A DNA stretch of 64,000 nucleotides, taken from contig CANUEZ040000070.1 in NCBI GenBank assembly GCA_948099385.1, positions 124,001 to 188,000 of the forward strand, in the 5' to 3' direction. Below, piece by piece: positions 13,038 through 25,082 of the stretch. Position 1 is the first letter of the stretch; each line of letters starts with the position of its first letter. The position numbers and the translations under genes were made by a program. The stretch is from Fasciola hepatica. Its lineage: Eukaryota; Platyhelminthes; Trematoda; Plagiorchiida; Fasciolidae. A model generated the notes under the pieces. That model was not told where the DNA came from. It worked only from the letters and a program-made list of their open reading frames with translations, and ran no database searches.

Positions 13038-14388
13038 AATCTACAAAAACAGAAAACCCTAAACGAGTACAATCAAGCCACATTTCGTTTTTCATTTTAG
13101 ACCGACTGGCCTTTCGCACTGTGTGCATCACGCTGATCATAATTCCTCCTACTAATTAATTAGCCCAGTCAATGATTTCACTCATTTTCACCTACGCCAA
13201 TCTTTTCGGTGTCCATTCTGACACAATGGTCTTATCTTGCTGCTCACCGCTCAGGTACACACGAATGATCTTGAATTCATGTTGTGTTCGCGCCTATACT
13301 CACCATACCACTGATTACATCGGTGCACTTGAAGGTTGACAGAGTGACTTGATCTTTTCCTTCTCGAATCCATTAACTGGGAGGACTAAAATTAGTGTAA
13401 CATATTACTACAGAAGCAAGGAACAAAAAAGTTTAGGACTTCAATGTTTTGCTTATTCGATAATGTCGGTAGTTCCTGGCAAACAGTCCGAATGGGATTT
13501 GGATGAACTAGTGGTCAATTGATGGTTTTTATTCAGTGTGCACTTTTTGTTGTGTTGTACGAGTCAGGCCAACGAGAAGATCACAAAGCCCCGCGAAACA
13601 AACTAAATTAAACAGAGTGAAACACTGGAGTAAACCAGAGGCAGTCAAGAGCAGGCAAGCAGCAGAGTCATGCAAGCTTCCAATTATGAGATGTTATTTT
13701 GCACTTTATTCTCCCATATGATCTTGATCCCGAAATCACGATACCATTACATTTTTCATTTCCCACACTCTTAGGACTGGTCATAGGTACTTCAGTTTTT
13801 ATCAGCTTCTGAGGTCTCAAACTGCTAAACTCATCCAGCAATGATCCATCCTGTCGCATCAGTAATGTCTGAAGATATAAAAATTCAATAAGTTGTTCCA
13901 AACAACATTCTCTGACGTGAATCAGTTTCAGGATAGTTAATTTAAATTGTATAGCCAAAAGACAAATGTGCTTGACCTAAATGAATATTGTGCGTTTGGT
14001 TCGCCGCTCTAGAAATTGAATGTGGTTATGTTGATCCCTTTGGTGGCAATTTGTTACCTGAGAGAAAGTGCGTTCGAATAGGCGCACATATCGGCTAACC
14101 GCAAGACTCCATTCCGGTCTGATTGCTGCACCCGAGTTCGTAAGTCACCCTCCGATGATTGTGGTTATCGAAGCAAAAAGCGATGCGAGGAAGGAGATGT
14201 ATTCACTGCAAAAAGCTGACCGGAAACAACCATGATACACCAAACAGGCAGCTGTTTGCACTAGGTCACCGAAAAGGACCGAAAGCCTTTGGTTTTGGAT
14301 AGTTTTATTGAAAAGGTCATTAACCACGGAGCTTTCAGGATAGAGCTTTATGGCTATCAGTCCTGATCATGAACATATTTTTGTTGGG

Positions 14389-14393
<5 letters not shown>
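13038..14393. other. Non-coding stretch
   Basis: No gene, RNA or repeat recognised. Short open frames lack motifs. Confidence 0.5.

Positions 14394-14430
<37 letters not shown>
14394..14430. repeat. (TA)n microsatellite
   Basis: An uninterrupted TA run of about 18 units. Confidence 0.97.
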
Positions 14431-14432
<2 letters not shown>

Positions 14433-17400
14433 GATAATTATTTTATGTGGGGCAGGATTTACGAACCAGTGTAATTAGCCTGAATGAGCCTATAAAAGTG
14501 TCCTGGTCTTAAAACATCCCAAAGTGTGTTGTATTGAGGTCTCCTGTAACTTTGCAACTCACAGTTCACCCATACGAATGTTATCTTTTTGGATGACCGT
14601 GGGTCATTCAGATTTTAAACTAACTGAGTCTAAGATTGTACGAAAGTGAAGCTAAATGAACTGAACAATTATTTCGGTTCACTTATAGTGAATCTAGATA
14701 AGGTAGCTGTTTGCTCTAAGAGTCAATTTCTGTAAAATATCCCGGCATCACAGCAACTGATTGCGATTCAACATCGTATCAATCTGTCGTACATTACGAT
14801 ACAGTCGCACGAGACTGACCTCTTCATTTCTTCTTTTAATTGGGCAATATTAACACGAAACCAATTCCAATGGCATCCTTGCTGTGTGGGGTGGAACTTT
14901 CGAGGTTACACCGGATGGTTGAATGTTCCCCGAACTGGTGAGTCATGTTTTTGTGTCCAGTGACGCCGGATAGTTTAGTCGAGGAATCTTACGATTTCCG
15001 CACTTCCACATGAATGTATTATGTCTATCCATCAAAAAGTTACCTTTGAGAGTAAAACGCTATGTAAGACGCATCTCTTCAAGCTGTCTTCAAACAAAAC
15101 GTCGGAAGTTTGATAATATTTCACAATTTGGGAGCCGATGAGAGACACTCCGGATAGCCCGGTGGTGAGGTAGTTGACTGAAAGTCTTTCATCCTCGGTT
15201 TGGCTCCCAGTGGAACTCAGTGGGTGAGCGCAGCAGCTGCTGGTCCCTAATGAGAATGGAAGAGCAGTACCGTGCCTCCACTCTTTGCAGTAATTTGAAC
15301 GTTGATACTGCGTGCCGAGTCACTTCGTGTCATATGTCTCATCCTTCACTACTTATGTCGAACAAGTTGAGAAGTTTGGGACTGATCATTTTTGTTTCTC
15401 TGATTACCACAAATCAGGGATTAATCCGAATTCTGACGTTCATAGCCTTCGTTTACATTGGATCAAAATCATTTTCACCAACCACGTGCGCCCGTCTTTG
15501 CGAACTGTGTAGTTTTTTGGTGGATGAACAGTGACAAGATGAAGTAGACACGTAAAGAAACAAGCTCTTGAGTGTATTCTGTGTCGTACGATAATTGTGG
15601 ATTTTAAAAGTGCTTTCCGCGTTCAAAATTTACAATTAAAGCCATATTATTCATACACGCAACGGGTAATACCGCCCTAAACATGGCTGTCTATTAGCGA
15701 AATCTGTTCTTTTGAAAGTCAATTATTCAAAAATTATTGTGGGATAAGAAGCAAATAATAGTGGCTCGGAAATTGGTTAACAGTTTAATTTACTATAACC
15801 TCTAGATGTTTCATCAGTCATGACGAAGAAAATCATGGCGGATGGAAATTTGGGATTATTTAATAGCTGTTGCCTGTAAAATGCAGCAGCGATTTGATTG
15901 GGGAAAGTATCATGTCAAACTCCTAGTTTTTCATTCTGAGAAACTTTTCAGTACCTCTGCAGTGATTTCTGTTGTAGGTTGCACAAAGCGCTAGATCAGA
16001 ACTTGATTCTCGTTGGAAAACCAAGACTTAATCAACCATGCAATGATAAAAATTCTTGACTTTGACTGGTCAAGTCAAATCTATACTTCTGTGCAGATCT
16101 GTCAAGTCGAATAACGCATGAAACTGGAGAATGAAAGATCATTCATCAAGTGAAAAGAAATAAACGACCACAAAGTGAAAGGATACGTTAAACCAGAAGG
16201 ACCCAAGGCCATTGTGGGTAAAACAATCACGAAAGGGAAGTAGCCCTATCGATCATACCATGCAAGCTGTAACCTCAATGGAGCTCATCACTCACGGGGT
16301 AAGTAGCAGGTGCAGGTGGCTTGCTGGTGTCATCTTTTTGTCATCAAATTAAAAAAGACAACTTCTGAAATGCCTGCCCCTTTTGCATGGAGAATACTTA
16401 CCCATTCCTGTCTAAGGGAATGATACCTCGTAAATTAGTCAGGTGACAGGGCTCTTTCTGAGTGCATCATTAATTATGCAGATGGCACACGGACATTTTT
16501 GTTGGACAAAGAAGATACCAAAAGTCCATTCTCCCAAATGAAAGTTACGTGCTGCTACTGAATTCAATTCAAATACAAGACGGAGGTCTTCAAATCTACA
16601 CTGAAAGGGGTTATGAAATGGTGGTCACCAGAAATCCACTTATCTCGGACCTATTCGTACTTCCACCTTCAAAGCTTCTGTGGTTGGAAAGTTATCAAAT
16701 AAAGCGGAATATTGATTCACGGCTTAAAAACAAACGACTATCTGTCGTATTTATCTTTAAGTACAGTAAACTTTTATACCACAAACTGTTTACCTACTCC
16801 AGCGAACCAGCATACTACAAACTAATTACTTGGAGATAACGGAGAATAAACTGTCATTCGATGTCAATAATCTGCGGTTATCGACCGATGAAATAATCCA
16901 CTTCACATTTGTTTGTCTTTCTGACGCGAATTACTTCGCCCGGGCTGTTGATTTATTGTGCCGATGAGTTAGACTGTCCTTACTTATTGCTGCTTCACTA
17001 TAATTTATCAACCCCCAGCCAGACATGCTTTACAAATAGTCACTGTATCAACGTGATTAATTTCTTAGGAACTCTGTATTATTTTGCATCACACCGAAGC
17101 ATACGTACTGGTTTTAAATGGGTGCCACGAGACAATCCAACAACTTTATTATGGCCTTTTCATGAGGATAGAATACTGATTGTAAACATCTGTACTTTTC
17201 ATAAAGTCACTGATAGAGGGCAAACTACGGGTTGTGAATGCGTCCCTTGCTGTACCCCTGTCAGACCAAACATTGTCACGTGAATTAAACCTCGAGCATA
17301 ATCAGGATCAAATTTAGAGGGGTGTGTGTACGCATGTGTTCTCACCGTGCGTCAGCCACTGGACACAGTACTCTTTGTATTTTTCTACTACAGGTTGTTG

Positions 17401-17596
17401 TTTGAATGGTGACAAGTGAATTTATTCGGATTGAATCGGACAGTTCATTGAATCGAAACAGGTTAACTGTTTCACTTCATCCAAATTATTGCTCCAGGAG
17501 ATGATTTTAAAAGAGAGAAAAGATCGGCTAGTTGTGGCTGGTAATAGATTCAATGATTAGAAATTGAGTTACCCGAAAAGCTACCTCCAGGTAACA
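14431..17596. other. Non-coding stretch with a possible tRNA-like SINE head
   Basis: No gene is recognised. Around 15,153-15,215 a stretch has TAGCCCGGTGGTGAGG, which resembles a polymerase III A box, and about 45 bp later GGTTTGGCTCC, which resembles a B box. This could be an eroded tRNA-derived SINE head, but I found no second copy in the window. The open frame at 16,909-17,283 has no recognisable motif. Confidence 0.35.
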
Positions 17597-17625
17597 AGGA
17601 GAGAGGGAGAGAGAGAGAGAGAAAG
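17597..17625. repeat. (GA)n-rich simple repeat
   Basis: A slightly interrupted GA run. Confidence 0.9.
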
Positions 17626-20600
17626 ATGCGGAAATGAGATTTACCAATAAAGACCCTCAAATTCGAATCCTTCCCAAGTTCTATTTCTGAAAGTTCTGGC
17701 ATCTCAACTGTAATGCAGTAAAAAAAGAAGTGTGCCCTTACACTCATCCCAGCTACGATGATATTTTTAAATGCAATTCATTCCAGTAAGTAACTGGAAA
17801 TTTAGGAACAATCTGCAATTCTCCGCAAGATACTTCTCAGTTAAAGTCAAGCGGACTGCAAAACCCCTCCGAAGAATTTGTTCGCAAGCTTGTTCGATAA
17901 ATATCATTTTGCTCAGGCTCATGGAGGCTGATTCCAGTCATCTGTGTGGGAGAGAAATAAATAAAAAAATAATTAACTAATGAAAATGGAATAGGCAATT
18001 CACTTTCCACAAAGCAGGTGTTCATTTTTCTCTGGATATTAGCTGTTGGGCTTTCAAAGCATTAGCAGTTGACGCTTTCTACTTGTTTACCCGAATCGGA
18101 AATAATTCGGAACACCAGCTTTCCCCGTGATGAAGAAATGATTATCCTTGGGATGCAGTTCTAAGTTCGGTCCACGGAGCACCTAGTGAAAATGTTGCTT
18201 CTAGTGGATTTTTCTCCAACCAGGTTAGTAATGATTCGTTTCGCTATGATTTGATTCAAAATATTTGCTCTTTTTCAATTATTTTAGGGAAACACTGTTT
18301 TTCGTGTATCAAAAACAGAATACACTTACTTCATACTTTTTGGGCATCCAATTTTAGTATAGCGTACCAAGTTCTCCTCTTATGGGGTTTACAGATCGTC
18401 AAACACCAAAACTTTGCTATGCACGCACATATTTGTGGTAATTTACGTGTTAAAACAACCTATTCTTTTTTTGTTGGCTTTCGGTAAATCGATTTTTTAC
18501 TGTAGAGAAAATAAACAATGTCGGACAAAAATTTTCAATGATTACACATCGCATTTTCACACGTTTGACCAAAGTAGACTGCACTATTACTGGTTTTCAC
18601 AGTAGAACGAAGGACGAAATTTGAGTTCTGTAATGATGTGAAGTGCAATGAGAAATCCAAGACTGTTGGGGTATTTCTGTATGATAGCTTTTTGGAATGT
18701 AGAGAGGAACACAGAACTAAATCATAGAGGAGTTGTCAACTAAACTGTGCACACTATTCGGGTAATTCAAGCCTATCTGGTGGATGGCATTCATCCACCA
18801 AAATGATCGCTTAATTCTCCCAGCCGAGCACAGTGATTTCTAAATAATCACTCCGATGTGAAAGTAGGCGTCATCTTGCTAAACACTCCTTCGCTTAACT
18901 AGGAGTTCCGTTTAAAGAGCTATCCGACTTTATTTATTACTCAGCGGGAACTGAAGATCTTGGGTGAAAATTGGATACCAATCAGGAATGTAGTAAATCG
19001 TTGCACTTAGCACAATGAAATGAAATCAAGCAATCGGTCACTTATCCGACAGAACTGCGAAAGAACGACTTGATTCTACCAAGCTTGTCAGACATTGTCA
19101 TTAATAATGTACTAAAACAATTATAAAAATAATTGACGTTGAAAAAGAAAAAAACCGACAGAAATATGGAAAAAAGCTGGACAGATGCCCGAAAAAGCCG
19201 AGACTTTCAGACTGTTTAACCAAGAAAGAGTAAACCAGAGGGGCTTGTTGAATACGTACAAAGATAAAAATTTTATTTAACCAAGTGTAGCAGTGACAAG
19301 TTTGTGGTGCTAAGCTCAAAAACATTCCCAAGTCGATTCACTTCAGACGCATCAATAAACAATGTAAAGCACTTCCCAATCCAGATACACTACCGAAAGA
19401 AATTCATCCTATCCTGGCGTTGAATGTGGTGAACCCTCTACGTGGCTGTTTGAAGAAAGCCACCACTGTCTGAGGCAGTTTGACAGAATGCTTCTTGGAA
19501 TCGCTGTTCTACTTTAAACTAAACCCGGCCTTTGCTTTCCTTACAAGTGGACAGATTATGGCTAAATGGGAAAATTATGAAGCATATTCAAAGTGATTTT
19601 CATTTCTCAGCAAGCCTTCCCAAAAGAGAAGGGCATATAGGACGAGCCGCAGCACTTTTGAGCTCAGCATTTCTAGCTTTGAAAATCAAACTCGCGTTCT
19701 TCACCTCACCTTTCCCTCACATGCAAATGGAGCAAGAGTTGCTGAAGTTATCTCATTTTTGACCAACTATTCGTTCTCTCTCGTTTGCTGCAATAGATAT
19801 TTTTGTCGACGTAGTGATAGTCGACCAAAGTAGTTATACGAAGGAAAGACAAAAGCAAGCGCCACTGATGTCCTCGATCATCAGGTTAATAGTACTCGTA
19901 GGGAAACTGATCTAAACACTTGCGACTTAATGTGCTTTGGACCCTATCAGTCCTGGCTGTGTAGCTGAAACGGTCGAGATCGTGTGACCACGTGGATTGC
20001 TATAAGCAATGTGACGGTAACCGTAGAAAGATTAGCATGAGAGGAACAAGACATGTTATGCGTCACCACCCTTTGCAGTCCAAACCAAAGAGACAGAGGA
20101 ATTGTCTCTACCTCTAGGGATGTGTTCGTGAGTGGCACTGCAGGAGCGAAAATGTAGGCTCCCGTAAATAGTTAACACGTACCTTGTATGATTGTCGACG
20201 GGGGTCAAACCATCATGGCTGATTTTCACCAGGAGACACGAAGCTGGAGCATCTATGGGGCACAGCTGGTTGTCATTCGGGGTCGAAATGTTAGTACAGG
20301 AGAGGAATCTCTACAGAACATGAGAGCAAACCAAGTGCCGCATCTGAACCGACCAAAGTCGATCTAATTTTGTAACCGAACCATAACAAGGACAACTGCT
20401 TCTCATCTCTGACTTCTTGACAATCACAGAACACACTCTGAGAACCCTGTATCCGCGATCGAAAGGGAACCCAAATGAACCCTCCTCAAATAACCCACAG
20501 TAAACTCGATTGTACACCGGTATGAGAAAGGTTTCCAGAGGTGACCGAAACGTCAACTGACTACTATCTTTTCCGAAAACGATGTATTACCGAACAATAA

Positions 20601-20994
20601 ACACTTACCTATAAGATATCACGCAGTGCATCGTTTTTCCGATACTCGCCGAGCTGATCTTGGTCCCGATACAACAACCGCTCTTTCCATAAATTCGGAG
20701 ATTCACTTCCCCCAACTAACAGCCATTTGGAAAACATCTGTAAGACAACGATTAATGGCCTTTGAAAACTAATAACTGCAGCGTAATTAGCAGCTAATTA
20801 CGAATGCAACAGGATCTCCGTGCATTCCTCACGCCCCTAAGGAACACAAATCAACACAATCCGATACTGACTCGAGATGTTGAACCTTTTTCGAAGTAAA
20901 AAATGTGAGTGGATCCAGGCTGCTTGTGATAATAAATAAATCCTGTGAATATATCTCAAAGTACACTGGACCACTTTCAGCCTTGTGCCGTTTG
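17626..20994. other. Non-coding stretch with a half MITE and possible SINE piece
   Basis: No gene recognised. At 20,586-20,612 there is a single copy of the 27-bp terminal sequence of the MITE found complete at 34,694-34,787, with some matching inner sequence upstream of it. At about 20,199-20,260 a weak similarity to the second SINE family (GGTCAAACCATCATGGC followed by CGAAGCTGG) may mark an old fragment. Confidence 0.45.
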
Positions 20995-21245
20995 ACCAAA
21001 TGGGAGGTGACCGACGTGGCTAGCTCACTGATTTAAACCAAAACAGTAGTTGTGTATAACTGGAATAGAGGTTTGTATACCTCTGGGTATTTACTCACGT
21101 TATTCACATCCGACCTGTTGTACCTCGATAGCTCAGTTGTTAGGACATCTGCCCGGTAAGCGGAATGTCCCCAGTTTGATTCCAACTCCCAGCTTTGGAC
21201 TTTCGATTGGGAAAAATGCAAATGAGTTTCCCATTATCTGGGATC
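20995..21245 (+). repeat. Modular tRNA-derived SINE, copy 1
   Basis: The copy runs in the order module A, tRNA-like module B, module C. Module A has GTGACCGACGTGGCTAGCTC and continues to TACTCACGTTATTCACA. Module B has the polymerase III A-box-like TAGCTCAGTTGTTAGG at 21,129-21,144 and the B-box-like AGTTTGATTCC at 21,173-21,183. Module C starts with CAGCTTTGGACTTTCGATTG and reaches GCAAATGAGTTTCCCATTAT. The head resembles a tRNA in length and box spacing but has mismatches in the stems, so I do not call a tRNA gene. Confidence 0.8.
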
Positions 21246-24200
21246 CGGACCGCTCGAGTCAAGGAATACATTCTGTGAATACAGGACGATACTTCATTCA
21301 AAAAATTGTTCCACTCTGGAATTCATGCGAGCTACAAAATTTGACATTTTGATAAGTGTAGTCCAGTAATAGCATCTACTCTATTTTTGGGAGGAATGAT
21401 TTGTCCGGCTTTACCCAGGTATAGTGACAGATGATCACTGATTTCCGTCAGTTTACTTGCGTCGCTGAACAAACCGACACCAACTCCGTTTATTCCGGAT
21501 TACGAGGGACAGGACATCATTTTGAATTCATCTGTTCACTGTGCAATATTGACTTTTTGTTTCTACTCGATTAAACTGCTCCTGTCAGAAACTTGACACT
21601 GATGAAACATCTAGTTGGTGATTGCAAGTAATGCGAAAGTGTAAATGAAGCCAGTAAATCACACGATTGTGATCCACCATTTGTTGAAACCCGGTAATAC
21701 AGTTTACTAAAACCTCGCTGTCGCGGAACTGACAGTTTAAAGTTCGTATTTTGTGACTGCTCGTTAGACGGAGAAATAAATTTGTTTTCTTGCACTGATG
21801 CTTCAACTGTTCCGTCGATATATGACCTGGAGTGTACCTAAAGGTCGTCGGTGACTAAATAGTTCGCAGAGGAACAAAAGTGAGTCCTTAGTCACTGAAC
21901 ATGAATTTGATACTCTATTTCTACCATATTCAGTAAAGGTAATTTAAAGTATCAATAAGCTTTAAGTGTGGGAAACCTGGTTGTATGAATAACAATCTGG
22001 TCGGGCAGCTAGACGGGAACTCTCACCTAGGGGGAGGGGGGGGGGCAAAGAGTGCAACGGCGGACACAAAAAGGGGAACAAAGTGTATGTTACACAGGAA
22101 CAGCCGATGAGAATCGCTGGTGGCTGAAACTGTTAGCAAACGGCTCGTATGCCTTGATTTATAAGGCTGGTGATGAATACCATATGCCGAAGAAAACGGT
22201 TAAAAGATCAACACACCAAACATAGTCACAACGCGTTCCTAATCACAGCACTTTCGCACACGTTGAAATGGATTGATCAGGGGGGGGAGAAGGTTGACCG
22301 TCCATTGAGAACGAGATTGTGCTTACAAGAAGGAGACAAGGAATCAAATATCTGCTTGTTTGAGTCATCGACGTGAGCAAAGCAAAGAGTTAATCGACGC
22401 CGACTGGTTCGCCGTTTACATAGTACCATCGGCATTGTGAAGAAGGGCGACCAAAGTTAGCATAAGGTTCTAGCTGACTATTTCAAAAAGGCCCCCGTAG
22501 TTTTTAAATAATTTTCAATGTCCTAGGTAGTTGATAATGTGCATTGTCTGACCTTCTGAAAGTAAGGGTCTTCGGAAAGGTAAATCTATAGAGGGAAGTG
22601 GGCCAGCAAATAACACTCGGGCCTTGGGTGAATGTCACTCGATAACGATGTCTATGAGCATAGGGAGTGGAGGTGGCCGTTATTCACAGAGGGTTACGTT
22701 AAAGTTGGATCGCACATTCAAAGTACCAATGAACAGTACGAACTTTGTAGATTGAACGAGGAAAATGACAATCTTCAACATGGTAAGCTGTATTCTTCTA
22801 GCTCCGGGTGAATCACTCTGGTACAGTGAATTTCTGCTCAAAATGTCATCAGAAATGCCTTGAGTCTTACTGCATCCGAATTGTTTATCAAGTCTCATCA
22901 GACTATTCTAGACTTGTTCTAACATTTGCTACTACAATCAGTGGATTGTGCTGCAGATACCGCCGTAATGAGTTGACTTCACTCATTATATTCCCTGAAC
23001 ATTTCTAGCCTTTTGCCCGAATCATGCAGAAGCGAAACACTCAACCGCCTAATTGGACAAGTATGTTGTGAGGGAATAGTAGTGTTTTGAAAATGGATAC
23101 ATAATTTGGCGTGATCAAATAGGGGATTACTTGTTGTGTGATTTCAATTATCCCATAACACAAATCAGCATTCTTCGTTTATTCTGTTCATAGCTCTTTC
23201 TACTTCGCAAGAAACGGTCTGAAAGATACCGAGAAAGCCCGTGGCACTCATATTGTTGATAAGGAATTTGAGGCGTTCGTCTCAAATATTTCTCTGAATT
23301 TGCTTGCATGCGCAACTTGAAAAGCGCTTGCGAATTCCGTTGTTTTGTTGGGGGAAGAAACCAACAACGAGCTTCTGTTTCGACGAGTTCAAACTGTGCT
23401 CTTCCAAGCTTTTAAAATTAAAAATAGAACAGGATTTTACTCTCTATTGGTTTAACATAAATGAGCCCTAACTTATTTTAGGCAAGGTGTCTGAGCCAAT
23501 TTGTGGCTGCCGAATGCAGAATTGATCGGCGCGGGCTGTGGGGATCACACTCGATACCTTGTGGTTTGGGGTTCACCACGATGACAGTCTCAACACCGCT
23601 GCTGACCAGAACAGTGTAGTTCCCATTGCTTCCAGAGAACATTTCAATTTTGAAATGATGATGCTAAAGAGGGGGCTGAAGTTTTCTCCCACTGACATTT
23701 TTCCGATGACCGGACCTTGCAGCTTCGTTTTTCATATGCTTCTAGTGAAGCTTGTCCACCACAGAAAAGGATAGGTTCGAGCACATTATGGTGCAGATTT
23801 CCAACTGGTGAAAAGATACTGACGGACCGTATAGCATTTTCATAAAGCTAGACACCGTGTTGTGAGAATCAGGACTGGACACCCAACCTTCATGTACCGG
23901 TGACGATGAATTGATAGACGTAACATGCTGATGATAGATTTTGGCCAACCCAACCTTGACCTCATTATCCGAGGGCCCCGGATGCATATCAGCATTTTTC
24001 GCTTATATTAACTATTTAAAAGCTTTCGCAAACCTTTTGACTTCAACAATACTAGAGCTGTTATTTCATTAAAACAGGATGCTTCCTAATTATCCTTGTT
24101 TCATTTAAATGCAATCTTTGCTCTCCTGCCTGAAAATCGTTAGTAAAAAGAGTACTCACACACTAGGTATCACTGATAGCGATAGTGCACAAGCCGCGAA

Positions 24201-24902
24201 GCACCGTGTAAGGCTAGTGAGTAGCCGTCCGGTGAAGAACCGTTCATCTTGAGTGTAACTGCAGTCTCTGACAACGAGAGGCTGCTTATACAGTTGAACA
24301 TTCTAGGGTGTTCTGCTATATCTAAGTGTTTGCGGAGGTGGTTATTTGATGATGCAGCAGTTTATTTTATAGCAGACCACATGAATAAGTCATAAAGCGT
24401 TGCCAAGATTCTTATTGATTTTAGCAACAAAGTCCCATACCCAACAGTATAAGATTCGACTTAGATATTCATTATCTCGGCAAGGGTTAGTTTATATTCG
24501 TTTGCCCATATCCGTGAACAAACCAAAAACCGATTTGAATCAACGTGTATCATTGATTAACTTCGTGGGTATGGTACTGTTGTATGAAATATGTAGTAAT
24601 TTGACAAATTCAGCTCAGTACTTCAAATTGATTTCAATTTATTTTCTGCCCTTTTCGAAATACATCTCCAAGCTAAACAAAATGTTCTCCGGCAAAAGCC
24701 CCCGAAGTGCTCTTTATTTAGCGGATAAATGAACTGTTACAGAGATGCGAGTCCCATCTAATAATCAAATCTGGACAGTTGATTAGCCCAATACTAGTCA
24801 TCTGTGATTGGTCTAAATGTATTTGGGCTCCGATTGGTCAGTGCTGTATCACAAATAACTGTGGTTACGGAATGTAAGAGAAATATGAGTGGGAGATTTT
24901 AG
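21246..24902. other. Non-coding stretch upstream of the channel gene
   Basis: No gene recognised. Poly-G runs occur near 22,030-22,045 and 22,279-22,287. Several open frames (for example 24,400-24,732) have no motif and no good splice context. The promoter of the channel gene presumably lies at the right end, but I cannot point to a specific element. Confidence 0.45.
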
Positions 24903-25082
24903 ACGATTCCTCATCACAGCTGCCTGATTATAGACTTCAAAACTGTTCCAAAAGTTTTCCACTTTTTGATCAGTGCTGTGAATCGAGGCAGCAGCACATT
25001 TTTTCCTCTGTGTACTGGTAATGGTTTTGTCGCACCATTGAAGGAAAAACTGCACTGTAAAAAGTACCACTCCTCTCGCGCG

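Noticed and set aside
16909..17283. 124-codon open frame
   Set aside because: It has no motif, no good start or splice context, and frames of this length arise by chance in 64 kb of AT-rich DNA.
24966..25082. Upstream extension of the channel reading frame to a TTG at 24,966
   Set aside because: Animal genes rarely start at TTG, and the first in-frame ATG at 25,083 has a strong context and precedes the conserved N-terminal motif.
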